Positions 49,379 to 58,773 of a stretch of 64,000 bases of DNA are shown here, piece by piece. Numbering within the stretch: the stretch's first letter is position 1; each line of letters starts with the position of its first letter. This DNA comes from Bacteroidales bacterium. GTDB taxonomy: Bacteria > Bacteroidota > Bacteroidia > Bacteroidales > UBA1715. The stretch lies in assembly GCA_031286165.1 (NCBI GenBank), contig JAITUU010000045.1, positions 57,205-121,204 on the forward strand. Direction: 5' to 3'. The notes beneath the pieces were generated by a model that saw only the letters and a program-made list of their open reading frames with translations, made no database searches and had not been told where the DNA came from. The position numbers and the translations under genes were made by a program.

Positions 49379-50478
49379 GAATAACGTTATTTTTTGTTGT
49401 AACTATTTGTTTTACAACAACTTCGTGTTTGCAGGAAAACGATTTAAAATTACCCTTCAAAACCTTTGCGCCTGTTGATTTGCATGACGGTTGGGAAATT
49501 GCAACACCTGCGCAGGAGGGGATTGATGCTGCGGAATTGACTGCGGTATATAAAGAGTTTCACGAGCGCGGCGATTTGTGGCAGGTGCGCAGTTTGCTGG
49601 TGTTTCGCAACAATAAACTGATTGCCGAAAGTTACACGAAAAATCCGCAGGAAATCACGCAACCGGTGGCAATTTGGTCGTGCACCAAGCAGGTTGTTGC
49701 CATTCTTGCGGGCATTGCCGTAGAACAAGGATTGATAGGCAGTGTGAGCGAAAATTTGCAAACACTCTTGCCCGAAGTTATCGGTCGTTTCCCCGAAAAA
49801 GGGGAGATTACACTGCAAAATTTGCTACAAATGCAGTCGGGCATAGCGTTCAGCAACGAAGGTTTCGGCGGCGAATCGAACCAACTCTTGATGCAAAAAC
49901 CGGCAAACAGCCTCGATTTTATTCTGAATTTGCCCAAACGTTCGGCTGCGGGCGAAGAATTTCACTACAACGATGGCGACCCGCACCTTGTTTCCGCTAT
50001 TTTGCAGCGGCACACCGGAAAAAGCACCAAAACATGGGCGGAGGAGCTGTTGTTTTCCAAATTGGGCATGAAAAATTACGATTGGGTGGTCTATCGAGAT
50101 GGCATTACGCCCGGCGCGTTCGGCATAATGGCAACGCCGCGCGAAATGGCGCGAATAGGGCAGTTGCTGCTCAACAAAGGGCTGTGGAAGGGCGAGCAAA
50201 TTGTGTCGTCCGAATGGATAGAGGAAATGACGAGCGTGAAAATTACTGCCGAAAAAGCCAATTTCCACGAAAAATCCTTCGGCTATTATTGGTGGATAGA
50301 CGAGGCACGGGGCATAGTGTTTATGGCGGGACACGGCGGTCAGCACGTTTTTGTGAAACCCTCGAAAAATCTGATAATCGTAAGCACTGCCGATAAAACC
50401 GAAGACGAGCGTTTCGGGTTCAACCTGCAAAAAGCATTTGAAATTGTAGATGCCATTGATAGCATTGTGCGGAATTGA
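49360..50478 (+). CDS. Serine hydrolase (beta-lactamase class C-like), lipoprotein
   Basis: Lipobox FTTTSCLQ; IWSCTKQVVAILAG (SxxK), HYNDGDPHLVSAIL (YxN), GHGGQHVFV. Confidence 0.92.
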   Translation: MEKIILRITLFFVVTICFTTTSCLQENDLKLPFKTFAPVDLHDGWEIATPAQEGIDAAELTAVYKEFHERGDLWQVRSLLVFRNNKLIAESYTKNPQEITQPVAIWSCTKQVVAILAGIAVEQGLIGSVSENLQTLLPEVIGRFPEKGEITLQNLLQMQSGIAFSNEGFGGESNQLLMQKPANSLDFILNLPKRSAAGEEFHYNDGDPHLVSAILQRHTGKSTKTWAEELLFSKLGMKNYDWVVYRDGITPGAFGIMATPREMARIGQLLLNKGLWKGEQIVSSEWIEEMTSVKITAEKANFHEKSFGYYWWIDEARGIVFMAGHGGQHVFVKPSKNLIIVSTADKTEDERFGFNLQKAFEIVDAIDSIVRN

Positions 50479-50584
50479 CAAAGTTACAGCCTCTATTTCA
50501 GTGCTTTGAAAATACAAGGTTTGGGTAGTTGAATTATTCCTTACCCATTTTCAATTCTCTCGTTTCCGGTTTCAATTAAATTTG

Positions 50585-50592
50585 TACCTTTG
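50585..50592 (+). promoter_or_regulatory. -7 box TACCTTTG
   Basis: Consensus match upstream of the zinc-ribbon gene. Confidence 0.5.
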
Positions 50593-50615
50593 TGTTTCAA
50601 AAAATACTAAAAAAT

Positions 50616-50885
50616 ATGGAAAACAACGTGAAAATTTGTCAGAGTTGCGGAATGCCGCTCGAAAAAGACCCGAACAAAGGCGGCACCAATGCCGATGGCT
50701 CAAAAAGCGACATCTATTGCAGTTTTTGCCTGCAAAACGGAAAATTTACCGATGAGGGTATTTCGCTGCAAGAAAAAATCGCAAAAAACGTGCAAATAGC
50801 CGTGCGTATGGGTATGCCCGAAGAAAAGGCACGCGCTTTGGCGGAAAGTACCTTACCGAATTTGGCGCGATGGAAAAACGCTTAA
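50616..50885 (+). CDS. Putative zinc-ribbon protein
   Basis: MENNVKICQSCGMPLEKDPNKGGTNADGSKSDIYCSFCLQNGKF. Confidence 0.85.
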   Translation: MENNVKICQSCGMPLEKDPNKGGTNADGSKSDIYCSFCLQNGKFTDEGISLQEKIAKNVQIAVRMGMPEEKARALAESTLPNLARWKNA

Positions 50886-50889
50886 AAGA

Positions 50890-51276
50890 ATGAAAATAAA
50901 CCACATTGCGCTTTATGTCAATGATTTGGAGTCGATGCGCAGGTTTTACGAAACCTATTTTCGGGCAAGGACAAACACGCTCTATCACAATCCGAAAACC
51001 GGTTTGCGCACCTACTTTCTCTCGTTTCCGCAGGGCGACTGCCGCTTGGAATTGATGTTGCGCCCCGATTTGAAGCAACACGACAAAACACTCTCCGCCA
51101 CAGGCTACACTCACTTAGCGTGTGGCGTGGGCAGCCGAGAAAGGGTAGATGAATTGACCGAAACATTGGCGAAAGACGGCTACACCGTAGTAAGCGCACC
51201 GCGCACCACCGGCGATGGCTATTACGAAAGCGTGGTGCTCGACCCCGAAGGCAATGCGATTGAGATTGTGGAGTAG
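50890..51276 (+). CDS. VOC (glyoxalase/bleomycin resistance) family protein
   Basis: MKINHIALYVNDLESMRRFYETYF...DGYYESVVLDPEGNAIEIVE. Confidence 0.92.
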   Translation: MKINHIALYVNDLESMRRFYETYFRARTNTLYHNPKTGLRTYFLSFPQGDCRLELMLRPDLKQHDKTLSATGYTHLACGVGSRERVDELTETLAKDGYTVVSAPRTTGDGYYESVVLDPEGNAIEIVE

Positions 51277-51300
51277 AATTAAACCATAACACAAAAAAAA

Positions 51301-52017
51301 ATGAGCAGAATAGAAAGCATAAAAAACCATTTTGAGGCAGAGGCGCGAGAATTTGACGCAACCATTTTGAAACTCATTCCGCACTACGAGGAGATGATTG
51401 CGGCGTTGGTGGCGGCTCTTCCTTTCGGCAAAAACGAGGCGTTTAGCGTCATTGACTTGGGCTGCGGCACGGGCACGTTGGCACAAAAAGTGAAACGCGC
51501 TTTTCCCAACGCACGCATTACCTGCGTGGATATTGCCGAAAATATGATTGCTATAGCAAAACTGAAAATAGGAGATGATAACCGTTTCATTGTCAGCGAC
51601 TTTTATAACTTCGATTTTCCCGAACGATACGATGCGATAATCTCATCGTTAGCACTGCACCACTTGGCAAATGATGACGACAAACAGATGTTTTACCGCA
51701 AAATTTACAACGCGCTCGCCGAACGCGGCGTGTTCTACAATGCCGATGTGGTGCTTGCCTCCACGCCGTATATGCAGGATTTGTATATGGCGAAATGGCG
51801 GGAGTTTATGGCAAAAAGCGTGTCGCCCGAAGAGATGGAGCGCAAATGGATTGCATCGTATCACGCCGAAGACCGCCCCGCAAGTTTGGAAAATCACTTG
51901 AAGTGCTTGCGCGAAATTGGCTTTGCGAATATTGACGTAGTGTGGAAATACTACAATTTTTGCGTGTATGGGGGGGGAGTAGGCAAGCAAAAAGAGTGCA
52001 GTAAAGAATTACAATAA
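51301..52017 (+). CDS. Class I SAM-dependent methyltransferase with a G8 tract near the 3' end
   Basis: FSVIDLGCGTGTLAQKVKRAFPNARITCVDIAENMI. Confidence 0.93.
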   Translation: MSRIESIKNHFEAEAREFDATILKLIPHYEEMIAALVAALPFGKNEAFSVIDLGCGTGTLAQKVKRAFPNARITCVDIAENMIAIAKLKIGDDNRFIVSDFYNFDFPERYDAIISSLALHHLANDDDKQMFYRKIYNALAERGVFYNADVVLASTPYMQDLYMAKWREFMAKSVSPEEMERKWIASYHAEDRPASLENHLKCLREIGFANIDVVWKYYNFCVYGGGVGKQKECSKELQ

Positions 52018-52029
52018 AAAAATACATCT

Positions 52030-52911
52030 ATGATAAAGAAAACGTTACAATTTCTTCTGGCAACAATTCTATACACCGTTTTGCTGGTTTTGGCAAATGC
52101 TTTCTTGCCATTTTCGCAAGGATTTAAGGAATTAGGCACCTCCGGCGACCACACAATGACACTGTTAGGTATGCTAATCAGCAGCGCGTGGACTTGTTTT
52201 GCCATCACGTTTGTCATTACGCATACCTGTTATTCAGGGAAACGGTTGTTTCTCAATCTGCTGTTTGTGTTCTTCTTCGTGCAATCTTTCATGACGCAAA
52301 TAGAAACACTCTTTTTTGGCAACGCCTTTGCCGTCCTTACCAAATGGGACATCATCTTAATCATGCTTGTGGGTGTATTCCCGCTCGCCGGAACCATTCC
52401 ATTGCTGATAAAATTCTTTCAGCATAAAAAGGGTATTTGCGAAAAACCACGAATACATTACAATGAAATCGCACTGAAATTATGCGTGATAGGTGTAATT
52501 TACCTCTGCGTGTATATGTTGTTTGGTTATTTTGTGGCATGGCAATTTGAGGAATTGCGTTTGTTTTACACCGGTTCGCCCGAAAAATTAAGTTTTATGG
52601 GGCAAATGGCGAATAACCTCAAAACGAATCCCGTAATCATACCGTTTCAAATCCTGCGCGGCATACTATTTGGCATAGCCGTTCTTCCCATTAAAAACAT
52701 GGTAACGCGCAGTAAATCGAGTTTTATTACAAGCGTCATTCTAATCTATTTGACTACGGCAATTATGCTCATCATTCCGAATGTGTTGTTTCCCGAAACG
52801 GTGAGAATTGCCCATTTAATTGAGATGAGCACTTCCATGTTGGTATTCGGCATTATTGTAGGAACTATATTGTGGAAAAACAAAGAAAAGACGACCTCCG
52901 AAAGGACATAG
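52030..52911 (+). CDS. Multi-pass membrane protein of unknown function
   Basis: About 7 hydrophobic segments; no family recognised. Confidence 0.55.
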   Translation: MIKKTLQFLLATILYTVLLVLANAFLPFSQGFKELGTSGDHTMTLLGMLISSAWTCFAITFVITHTCYSGKRLFLNLLFVFFFVQSFMTQIETLFFGNAFAVLTKWDIILIMLVGVFPLAGTIPLLIKFFQHKKGICEKPRIHYNEIALKLCVIGVIYLCVYMLFGYFVAWQFEELRLFYTGSPEKLSFMGQMANNLKTNPVIIPFQILRGILFGIAVLPIKNMVTRSKSSFITSVILIYLTTAIMLIIPNVLFPETVRIAHLIEMSTSMLVFGIIVGTILWKNKEKTTSERT

Positions 52912-52948
52912 CATTGAATAAAAGGCAAAGCATACAAAAGAAAATAAT

Positions 52949-53524
52949 ATGAATATTCTCGAAGAAATTCGCAACGACATTATCGCGCTTTCCGATGCGG
53001 AAACAAAGGAAAAAGTCGTCAGGCTTACGTCCGGCGCAAAGTGCTACGGCGTTACGGTGCCCAAACTGCGAGCACTTGCCAAAACGTATAAAAAACGCAA
53101 TCTTGATTTTGCAGAAATTCTCACGATTGCGAACGATTTTTTTGCGAATGAAAACCGCGAAGAGATACTGTTTGCCGTATTTTTGCTTGCGCTGTACAAA
53201 AAAGAAAAAGTGCACATCGCGTGGGAAACCATTTTGCAGTGGACCTGTCATTTGGATAATTGGGAAACTTGCGACCAACTATCGAGCGGCATTGCAGTCG
53301 ATATGTTGCTGAGCAGAAAGGATTTTGTGCAGGATTTGACCCCATTGGCGCAATCCGATAATTTATGGCAACGCCGTTTTGCGGTGGCAACGATGGCAAA
53401 TCTCAATCACGGCGGCAGGCAATTCAAGCAAGAAACGCTGGCGATTGTGAACCTGCTGCGCAATGAAAAAGAGCCGATGGTGAAAAAGGCTATTGTGTGG
53501 GCTTTGAAAGAGATAGAGAAATGA
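52949..53524 (+). CDS. DNA alkylation repair (AlkD-like HEAT) protein
   Basis: TSGAKCYGVTVPKLRALAKTYKK...HLDNWETCDQLSS...LWQRRFAVATMANLNHGG. Confidence 0.82.
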   Translation: MNILEEIRNDIIALSDAETKEKVVRLTSGAKCYGVTVPKLRALAKTYKKRNLDFAEILTIANDFFANENREEILFAVFLLALYKKEKVHIAWETILQWTCHLDNWETCDQLSSGIAVDMLLSRKDFVQDLTPLAQSDNLWQRRFAVATMANLNHGGRQFKQETLAIVNLLRNEKEPMVKKAIVWALKEIEK

Positions 53525-54462
53525 AATTGGAACGTAAACGAATACTATTTTTTGGAGCAGGGGCTATTGGTTCGCTCTATGCAGGTAAGTTGGCTCTTTG
53601 GGGACACGATGTTACGATGTTGGCGCGAGGAAAGCGTTTGGAAGAACTAAGGGAGCAGGGACTTGTCTTGTTTTCGGAAAAACAGGGAGAAGAAAAAGCC
53701 ACGATTTCGCTCATTTCGGAGTTGAAAAGCGATGACAAATACGACTATGTTTTTGTAACCTTGCGGCGCGACAATCTCCATGATGTACTGCCAATATTGG
53801 GTCAAAATCAATCTCAAAGTTTTGTATGTATGGTCAATACGGCAGATGGTTTTTCGGAATGGATTACCTATTTGGGCGCGGAACGGATTATTGCCGCATT
53901 TCCGGGTGCAAATGCAAAAATTGAAAACGGAAGCGTTCACTATCAATTAACGCCCACACTAATTCAGCCCACCACCGTAGGCGAACTAAACGGAACCGAG
54001 AGCCAACGATTACTCGTGCTGACAAACATGCTCCAAGAGGCAGGTTTTCCAAACGCAATATCAAAAAACATGGATAGTTGGTTGAAATCGCACCTTGCCA
54101 TGATTTGTCCGCTTGCCTACGGAATTGATTCCGGCGACTCGTTTTCTAAAAATAAAAAGGCGATTACGCTTATGTGCAGGGCTTTGAAAGAAAATTTTAG
54201 TTTCTTGTACTCGTCAAAATATGGCGTAAAACCAGCTATGTTGCATATCTATCGCATACTTCCGAACTTTTTGTTAGTGCGAATAATGCGTAGCGTTTTT
54301 AACTCCACATGGATTGAAACCATGAGAAAATTTCAAACTCCGTCTGCTCAAAACGAGATGAATCTGCTGGCAAACGACTTTATTCGCTTAGCCGAAGAAA
54401 ACGGAGTGGAGTTGCAGTTTTTAAAAGAAATAATGAATCACACGAAACCAAATCACCTGTAA
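53521..54462 (+). CDS. Ketopantoate reductase (PanE/ApbA) family protein
   Basis: KRILFFGAGAIGSLYAGKLALWGHDVTMLARG; ATGA overlap with the AlkD-like gene. Confidence 0.87.
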   Translation: MKLERKRILFFGAGAIGSLYAGKLALWGHDVTMLARGKRLEELREQGLVLFSEKQGEEKATISLISELKSDDKYDYVFVTLRRDNLHDVLPILGQNQSQSFVCMVNTADGFSEWITYLGAERIIAAFPGANAKIENGSVHYQLTPTLIQPTTVGELNGTESQRLLVLTNMLQEAGFPNAISKNMDSWLKSHLAMICPLAYGIDSGDSFSKNKKAITLMCRALKENFSFLYSSKYGVKPAMLHIYRILPNFLLVRIMRSVFNSTWIETMRKFQTPSAQNEMNLLANDFIRLAEENGVELQFLKEIMNHTKPNHL

Positions 54463-54464
54463 AA

Positions 54465-54935
54465 ATGGACATTAAACACTGTGTAAAAGAATCTTTCAGC
54501 GTGATTGGAAAAGAAGGTTCTACGAATGACGGCGAAGGTTTTATTCCAAAATTATGGGAAAATGCCAATGCGCACTACCACGAAATAGAAGCGTTTGTAA
54601 AAAAAGATGCAAACGGAATCCCTATTGGTTTTTGGGGCGCAATGTCCGATTTTTCGCGGCAGTTTTGCGTTTGGGAAGATTTTTCCAAAGGCTTGTATCT
54701 TGCCGGTGCAGAGGTTTATGACGGTACCGAACCGCCTGCGGAATGGAAAAAATGGATTATTCCTGCCTCCGAATTTCTGTATGTGAAAGTGGAAAATAGT
54801 TACAATGAAATATTTTCCGCAATGACAGCCTATCTCAAAACCAACAACATAGAGTTGGCAGGCGCAGTGCAAGATTTTATTTCGCCACAAGAACATGGAC
54901 AATCCTATCTCTATTTCCCGATAAAAAGGCTTTGA
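54465..54935 (+). CDS. GyrI-like effector-binding domain protein
   Basis: CVKESFSVIGKEGSTNDGEGFIPKLWENANAHYHEIE...GLYLAGAEVYDGTEPPAEWKKWIIPASEFLYVKV. Confidence 0.7.
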   Translation: MDIKHCVKESFSVIGKEGSTNDGEGFIPKLWENANAHYHEIEAFVKKDANGIPIGFWGAMSDFSRQFCVWEDFSKGLYLAGAEVYDGTEPPAEWKKWIIPASEFLYVKVENSYNEIFSAMTAYLKTNNIELAGAVQDFISPQEHGQSYLYFPIKRL

Positions 54936-55008
54936 GAACTGCCATTGTAATTGATTTTTCGGGTAAAAATGCCTACTTTAAATTTGTTTTTAGCCAAAAT
55001 ATTTGTTG

Positions 55009-55016
55009 TATATTTG
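55009..55016 (+). promoter_or_regulatory. -7 box TATATTTG of the first DUF4143 ATPase gene
   Basis: TATATTTGCAGACC 51 nt before ATG 55067. Confidence 0.6.
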
Positions 55017-55018
55017 CA

Positions 55019-55051
55019 GACCAAACTTCGTAAAAACCGAAACTTTGGTCT
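55019..55051 (+). promoter_or_regulatory. Inverted repeat in the 5' leader (AGACCAAA...TTTGGTCT)
   Basis: 8-bp perfect arms plus interior TTCG/CGAA. Confidence 0.6.
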
Positions 55052-55066
55052 ATAAACACACGAAAA

Positions 55067-56275
55067 ATGAAACAGATTGAACGAAAAGATTATATGAACA
55101 CGCTTATCGGGTTGCGCGATAAAGACCTGATAAAAGTACTTACAGGCGTGCGCCGCTGCGGGAAATCTACCGTAATGCAGATGTTTCGTGAGTATTTGAT
55201 GACTGACGGTGTTGGCGAAAATCAAATCGTATTTATGAATTTTGAAACCATTGAAAATCAAAAATGGTTACACGATTATGAAGGTTTATATTATCACATT
55301 ATCAGTCAATTGGACTTATCAAAGCCGTGTTACGTTTTTCTTGACGAAGTACAGCAAGTTAAAGATTTTGAACGGCTTGTGGACGGATTGTATGTAAAAC
55401 CTACTATTGATGTGTATGTTACCGGTTCAAATGCCTATTTGCTTTCGAGTGAGTTGGGAACGTTGCTTACAGGACGCTACATTTCCATTCACGTTTTACC
55501 GTTTTCGTTCAAAGAATATCTTTTGACACAAACGGATATTTCGCGCACCGATGTATTGTTTTCCAAGTATTTAGATACAGGCGGTATGCCGGGTATTTTT
55601 GATTTACCCGAAAAATCGGTCAAAGGTTACATTCAAAACGTAATACAAAATATCATTCAAAAAGATGTGTTGGTGCGCAATAAATGGCGAAATGAAGAAC
55701 ATTTTTACAAAACAACCGCATTTCTTTTTGATAGTATCGGCTCAATAATTTCGCCGAAGAAAATAACCAACACACTGAAAACCAACAACAAACTTGCTAT
55801 TTCTCACAATACTGTTGAAAATTATATCAACGCATTGGTAGAAGCATTTCTGTTTTACGAAGTAAAGCGTTTCGACCTGAAAGGCAAAGGGCTTTTGATG
55901 ACGCAAGAGAAATATTACACAGTAGATTTAGGGTTGAAAAAGTATTTTCTCGAAGATAAAACCAACCTTGATTTAGGGCATAATTTAGAAAACGTTGTTT
56001 TTTTGGAATTGTTACGGCGCGGAAATCAAATAAACATTGGGAAAGCCGACAATGCGGAAATTGATTTTGTTGTGAGAAAAGAAAATGGCGAGCAAGAATA
56101 TATTCAAGTGGCTTGGAGTAGCAAAGAACAAAGCACGTTTGAACGAGAGATTCGTCCGTTTGAGATGATTAAGGATTTTAATCGGCGCATTTTGCTTTCC
56201 ACCGATGTTGAGCCGGTAAGCACCTACAAAGGCATACAAAAAATAAATGTAATTGATTGGTTGTTAGAAGAATAA
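55067..56275 (+). CDS. AAA_14/DUF4143 ATP-binding protein
   Basis: LIKVLTGVRRCGKSTVMQMFREYL...CYVFLDEVQQVKDFERLVDGLY...VYVTGSNAYLLSSELGTLLTGRYISIHVLPFSFKEYL. Confidence 0.95.
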   Translation: MKQIERKDYMNTLIGLRDKDLIKVLTGVRRCGKSTVMQMFREYLMTDGVGENQIVFMNFETIENQKWLHDYEGLYYHIISQLDLSKPCYVFLDEVQQVKDFERLVDGLYVKPTIDVYVTGSNAYLLSSELGTLLTGRYISIHVLPFSFKEYLLTQTDISRTDVLFSKYLDTGGMPGIFDLPEKSVKGYIQNVIQNIIQKDVLVRNKWRNEEHFYKTTAFLFDSIGSIISPKKITNTLKTNNKLAISHNTVENYINALVEAFLFYEVKRFDLKGKGLLMTQEKYYTVDLGLKKYFLEDKTNLDLGHNLENVVFLELLRRGNQINIGKADNAEIDFVVRKENGEQEYIQVAWSSKEQSTFEREIRPFEMIKDFNRRILLSTDVEPVSTYKGIQKINVIDWLLEE

Positions 56276-56286
56276 AACAAAATATT

Positions 56287-56904
56287 ATGCAAAAAATACT
56301 CATTACCGCACTGTTTTTATTCGTAGGTGCAACTCTGTATGCGCAAACGGCTCCGGAAAAAAGTTGGTTTGCGCAACGCTTCAACCAACGCATACAGATA
56401 GGATTGTACGATTCTTTTGGCGATGAAAAGGCGAATGTAACGCAAGCGGGCTACGATGCCGTACTCAATTTGATACCGCTCAAACCGGCGTGGTACTTGC
56501 TCGATGTGAGCGTGGGTGCCGCTGCTCTTTTCGTGCGCGACCAAATACAAACCAATACCGAATCGTGGTATGGCGAGGCTCGCACCACCGAAAATCGCCT
56601 CATTCCCGCTTTTGAACTAAATTGGGCGGTGCGCTTGCATGTTCTTTCCATTTCTCGCATACGCACTTCGCTTTACGCCGAAGCCGCTCCTATGACATTG
56701 GTGGTGTATGCAAAACCGTACCCCACCGGCGGAACTCGTGTAAATATAGGCACTCACGTTGGTTTTGGATTCAAATCGTACATCAACGATGAACTCGCCC
56801 TTTTTTCCACCGTGCGAGTGTTTTCGCATACATCGAACGGACAGCCCGAAGCCACCAATCCTTCGCTCGATATGGTGGGTATCGTTGTAGGATTTCAGTT
56901 TTAA
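56287..56904 (+). CDS. Putative outer-membrane beta-barrel protein
   Basis: Signal peptide MQKILITALFLFVGATLYAQ; C-terminal VGIVVGFQF. Confidence 0.6.
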   Translation: MQKILITALFLFVGATLYAQTAPEKSWFAQRFNQRIQIGLYDSFGDEKANVTQAGYDAVLNLIPLKPAWYLLDVSVGAAALFVRDQIQTNTESWYGEARTTENRLIPAFELNWAVRLHVLSISRIRTSLYAEAAPMTLVVYAKPYPTGGTRVNIGTHVGFGFKSYINDELALFSTVRVFSHTSNGQPEATNPSLDMVGIVVGFQF

Positions 56905-56908
56905 CCAA

Positions 56909-57574
56909 ATGAAAAAAGTACTTGTACTCATGGCATTATTCTGTTTAAACTGTTACGGCGCGAATAAAGAACCGGAAAGTCCTGCGCCGAAAAAACTTGA
57001 AATTGACGAACACAGTACCATTGTGTGCTTTGGCGACAGCATCACGTTTGGAAAAGGAGCCGAAAATCCGGAAGAATCCTACCCAGCGTTTTTACAGCAA
57101 AAAGTGAATATTCCCGTAATCAACGCTGGCGTGAACGACAACACCACCACCGATGGACTGCAACGCATAGAACAAGACGTGCTCGCACACAATCCCGCCA
57201 TTGTGTTGATATGTTTCGGCGGAAATGACCGCTATTATCCGTCTAAAAAACTAAGTATAAAGCAGATTGAGAGCAATTTCAACGAAATGATACGCTTATT
57301 GGACAACGGAAAACGCGAAATGTACCTCATTCGCTTTTACAACAAGCACATGCGCTTTCTCGATATTTTTTGGCGATTTGACCGTATGCTCGAAAGAATA
57401 CACGCGGCGCACCCCAACGTGCGCATAATCAACGATATATGGCGCGGCGTGTGGGGGCACAAGGAGTACAAATACGATATATCGCACCCCAACGGCAAGG
57501 GAAATGCTATTATAGCGCAAACTATTTTCAACGAAATGAAAGAGGTTTTGGAATATAATAATCTTGTAAAATAA
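56909..57574 (+). CDS. SGNH/GDSL hydrolase
   Basis: IVCFGDSITFGKGAENPEESYPAFLQQKVNIPVINAGVNDNTTTDGLQRI...ICFGGNDRYYP. Confidence 0.93.
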   Translation: MKKVLVLMALFCLNCYGANKEPESPAPKKLEIDEHSTIVCFGDSITFGKGAENPEESYPAFLQQKVNIPVINAGVNDNTTTDGLQRIEQDVLAHNPAIVLICFGGNDRYYPSKKLSIKQIESNFNEMIRLLDNGKREMYLIRFYNKHMRFLDIFWRFDRMLERIHAAHPNVRIINDIWRGVWGHKEYKYDISHPNGKGNAIIAQTIFNEMKEVLEYNNLVK

Positions 57575-57581
57575 AAACGCT

Positions 57582-57971
57582 ATGCTAAAAAAATCAATGT
57601 TGATATGGCTCTCCATTATTCCGCTTGCCATTTTGAACGGCGGATTGCGCGAAAATGTGTTGCTGCCGCTACTCGGAGCGCAGTGGGCGCAACCGCTCAG
57701 CGGACTGATTTTGTGCCTGCTCATTTGTGCCGTTTCGGTGCTGTTTATTCCAAAAATAGGAAAAGGCGAGGCAAAAACCTATTGGAAAATCGGGCTTTTG
57801 TGGGTTTTTCTGACCTTTGCGTTTGAAAGCACGTTTGGCTTGGCACGCGGCAATAGTTTGTGCGAAATAATGAAAGCATACAACATCACAAGCGGCAACT
57901 TATGGCTCGTTGTGCTTATTTTTATTGGCATTGCGCCCTATTTGGCGGCAAAAATCAGACGGATACTATGA
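57582..57971 (+). CDS. Small membrane protein of unknown function
   Basis: Four hydrophobic segments; 129 aa; overlaps the next ATG by 4 nt. Confidence 0.6.
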   Translation: MLKKSMLIWLSIIPLAILNGGLRENVLLPLLGAQWAQPLSGLILCLLICAVSVLFIPKIGKGEAKTYWKIGLLWVFLTFAFESTFGLARGNSLCEIMKAYNITSGNLWLVVLIFIGIAPYLAAKIRRIL

Positions 57972-58468
57972 AAAATCCAACACTATACATTTTCTCCGGA
58001 CTGCCGGGTAGCGGAAAGTCCACACTTGCCAAAGAACTTTCGCGAACGATAGGGGCGGTGTATATTCGCATTGACACCATTGAGCAAGCGTTGCGCGACT
58101 TGTGCCACTGTACCGTGCAGGGCGAGGGCTATCGGCTGGCATACCGCCTCATTGCCGACAATTTGAGACTTGGCTCTTCGGTGGTGGCTGATTCGTGCAA
58201 TCCGATTGCACTAACCAGACGTGAGTATGAGACAATTGCGGAGAAGTGCGCTTGTGCTTATCAAAATATCGAAATTATATGTTCCGACAAAACTGAACAC
58301 AAACATCGGGTAGAAACGCGCAGCGGCGATATTCCGAACCTGAATTTACCCACTTGGGAAGAGGTAGAAAGCCGCGCGTATGACCTTTGGACAGAGAAAC
58401 ACATTGTGATAGATACGGCGCGTAAAAGCATTGAAAATTGCTTGCGGGAGTTACTTTGTAAAAGGTAA
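57968..58468 (+). CDS. AAA/zeta-toxin-like P-loop kinase
   Basis: MKNPTLYIFSGLPGSGKSTLAKELSRTIGAVYIRIDTIEQALRDL; start moved to 57968. Confidence 0.85.
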   Translation: MKNPTLYIFSGLPGSGKSTLAKELSRTIGAVYIRIDTIEQALRDLCHCTVQGEGYRLAYRLIADNLRLGSSVVADSCNPIALTRREYETIAEKCACAYQNIEIICSDKTEHKHRVETRSGDIPNLNLPTWEEVESRAYDLWTEKHIVIDTARKSIENCLRELLCKR

Positions 58469-58477
58469 CGTTAAAAA

Positions 58478-58511
58478 AACGGAGAGCCGAACCGCGTTCA
58501 ACTCTCCGTTT
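58478..58511 (+). terminator. Hairpin terminator after the P-loop kinase gene
   Basis: AACGGAGAG...CTCTCCGTTT. Confidence 0.65.
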
Positions 58512-58514
58512 CCG

Positions 58515-58545
58515 GTTCTCCCCAAAGGGAGGTAGAGGGGAATTT
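58515..58545. repeat. Short GC-rich palindromic element (TTCTCCCCAAAGGGAGGTAGAGGGGAA)
   Basis: Same family as 44566-44600 in reverse orientation. Confidence 0.5.
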
Positions 58546-58700
58546 TTTACTTCACCACACGTTTTTCCACCTCCGTTTTGACCATTAAGCCAATTTTTTA
58601 CAAAAATAACCATTCCAAACATACGTGTCAATAACGCCTAAGTGTCATTTTTTAGGTGATTTTTTGGTTTTTTTGAGATAGAAACAGAAAATTTCGTGCA

Positions 58701-58770
58701 AAAAGTTATAATTATAATTAAAACTTTTTCTATATTTGCAGGAAGTTGTAAATGTAATTAAAATTTTTCT
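58701..58770 (+). promoter_or_regulatory. Duplicated palindromic operator candidate at the second DUF4143 ATPase promoter
   Basis: AAGTTATAATTATAATTAAAACTTTTTCT (58703-58731) and AAGTTGTAAATGTAATTAAAATTTTTCT (58743-58770) flank -7 box TATATTTG (58731-58738). Confidence 0.6.
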
Positions 58771-58773
58771 GCA

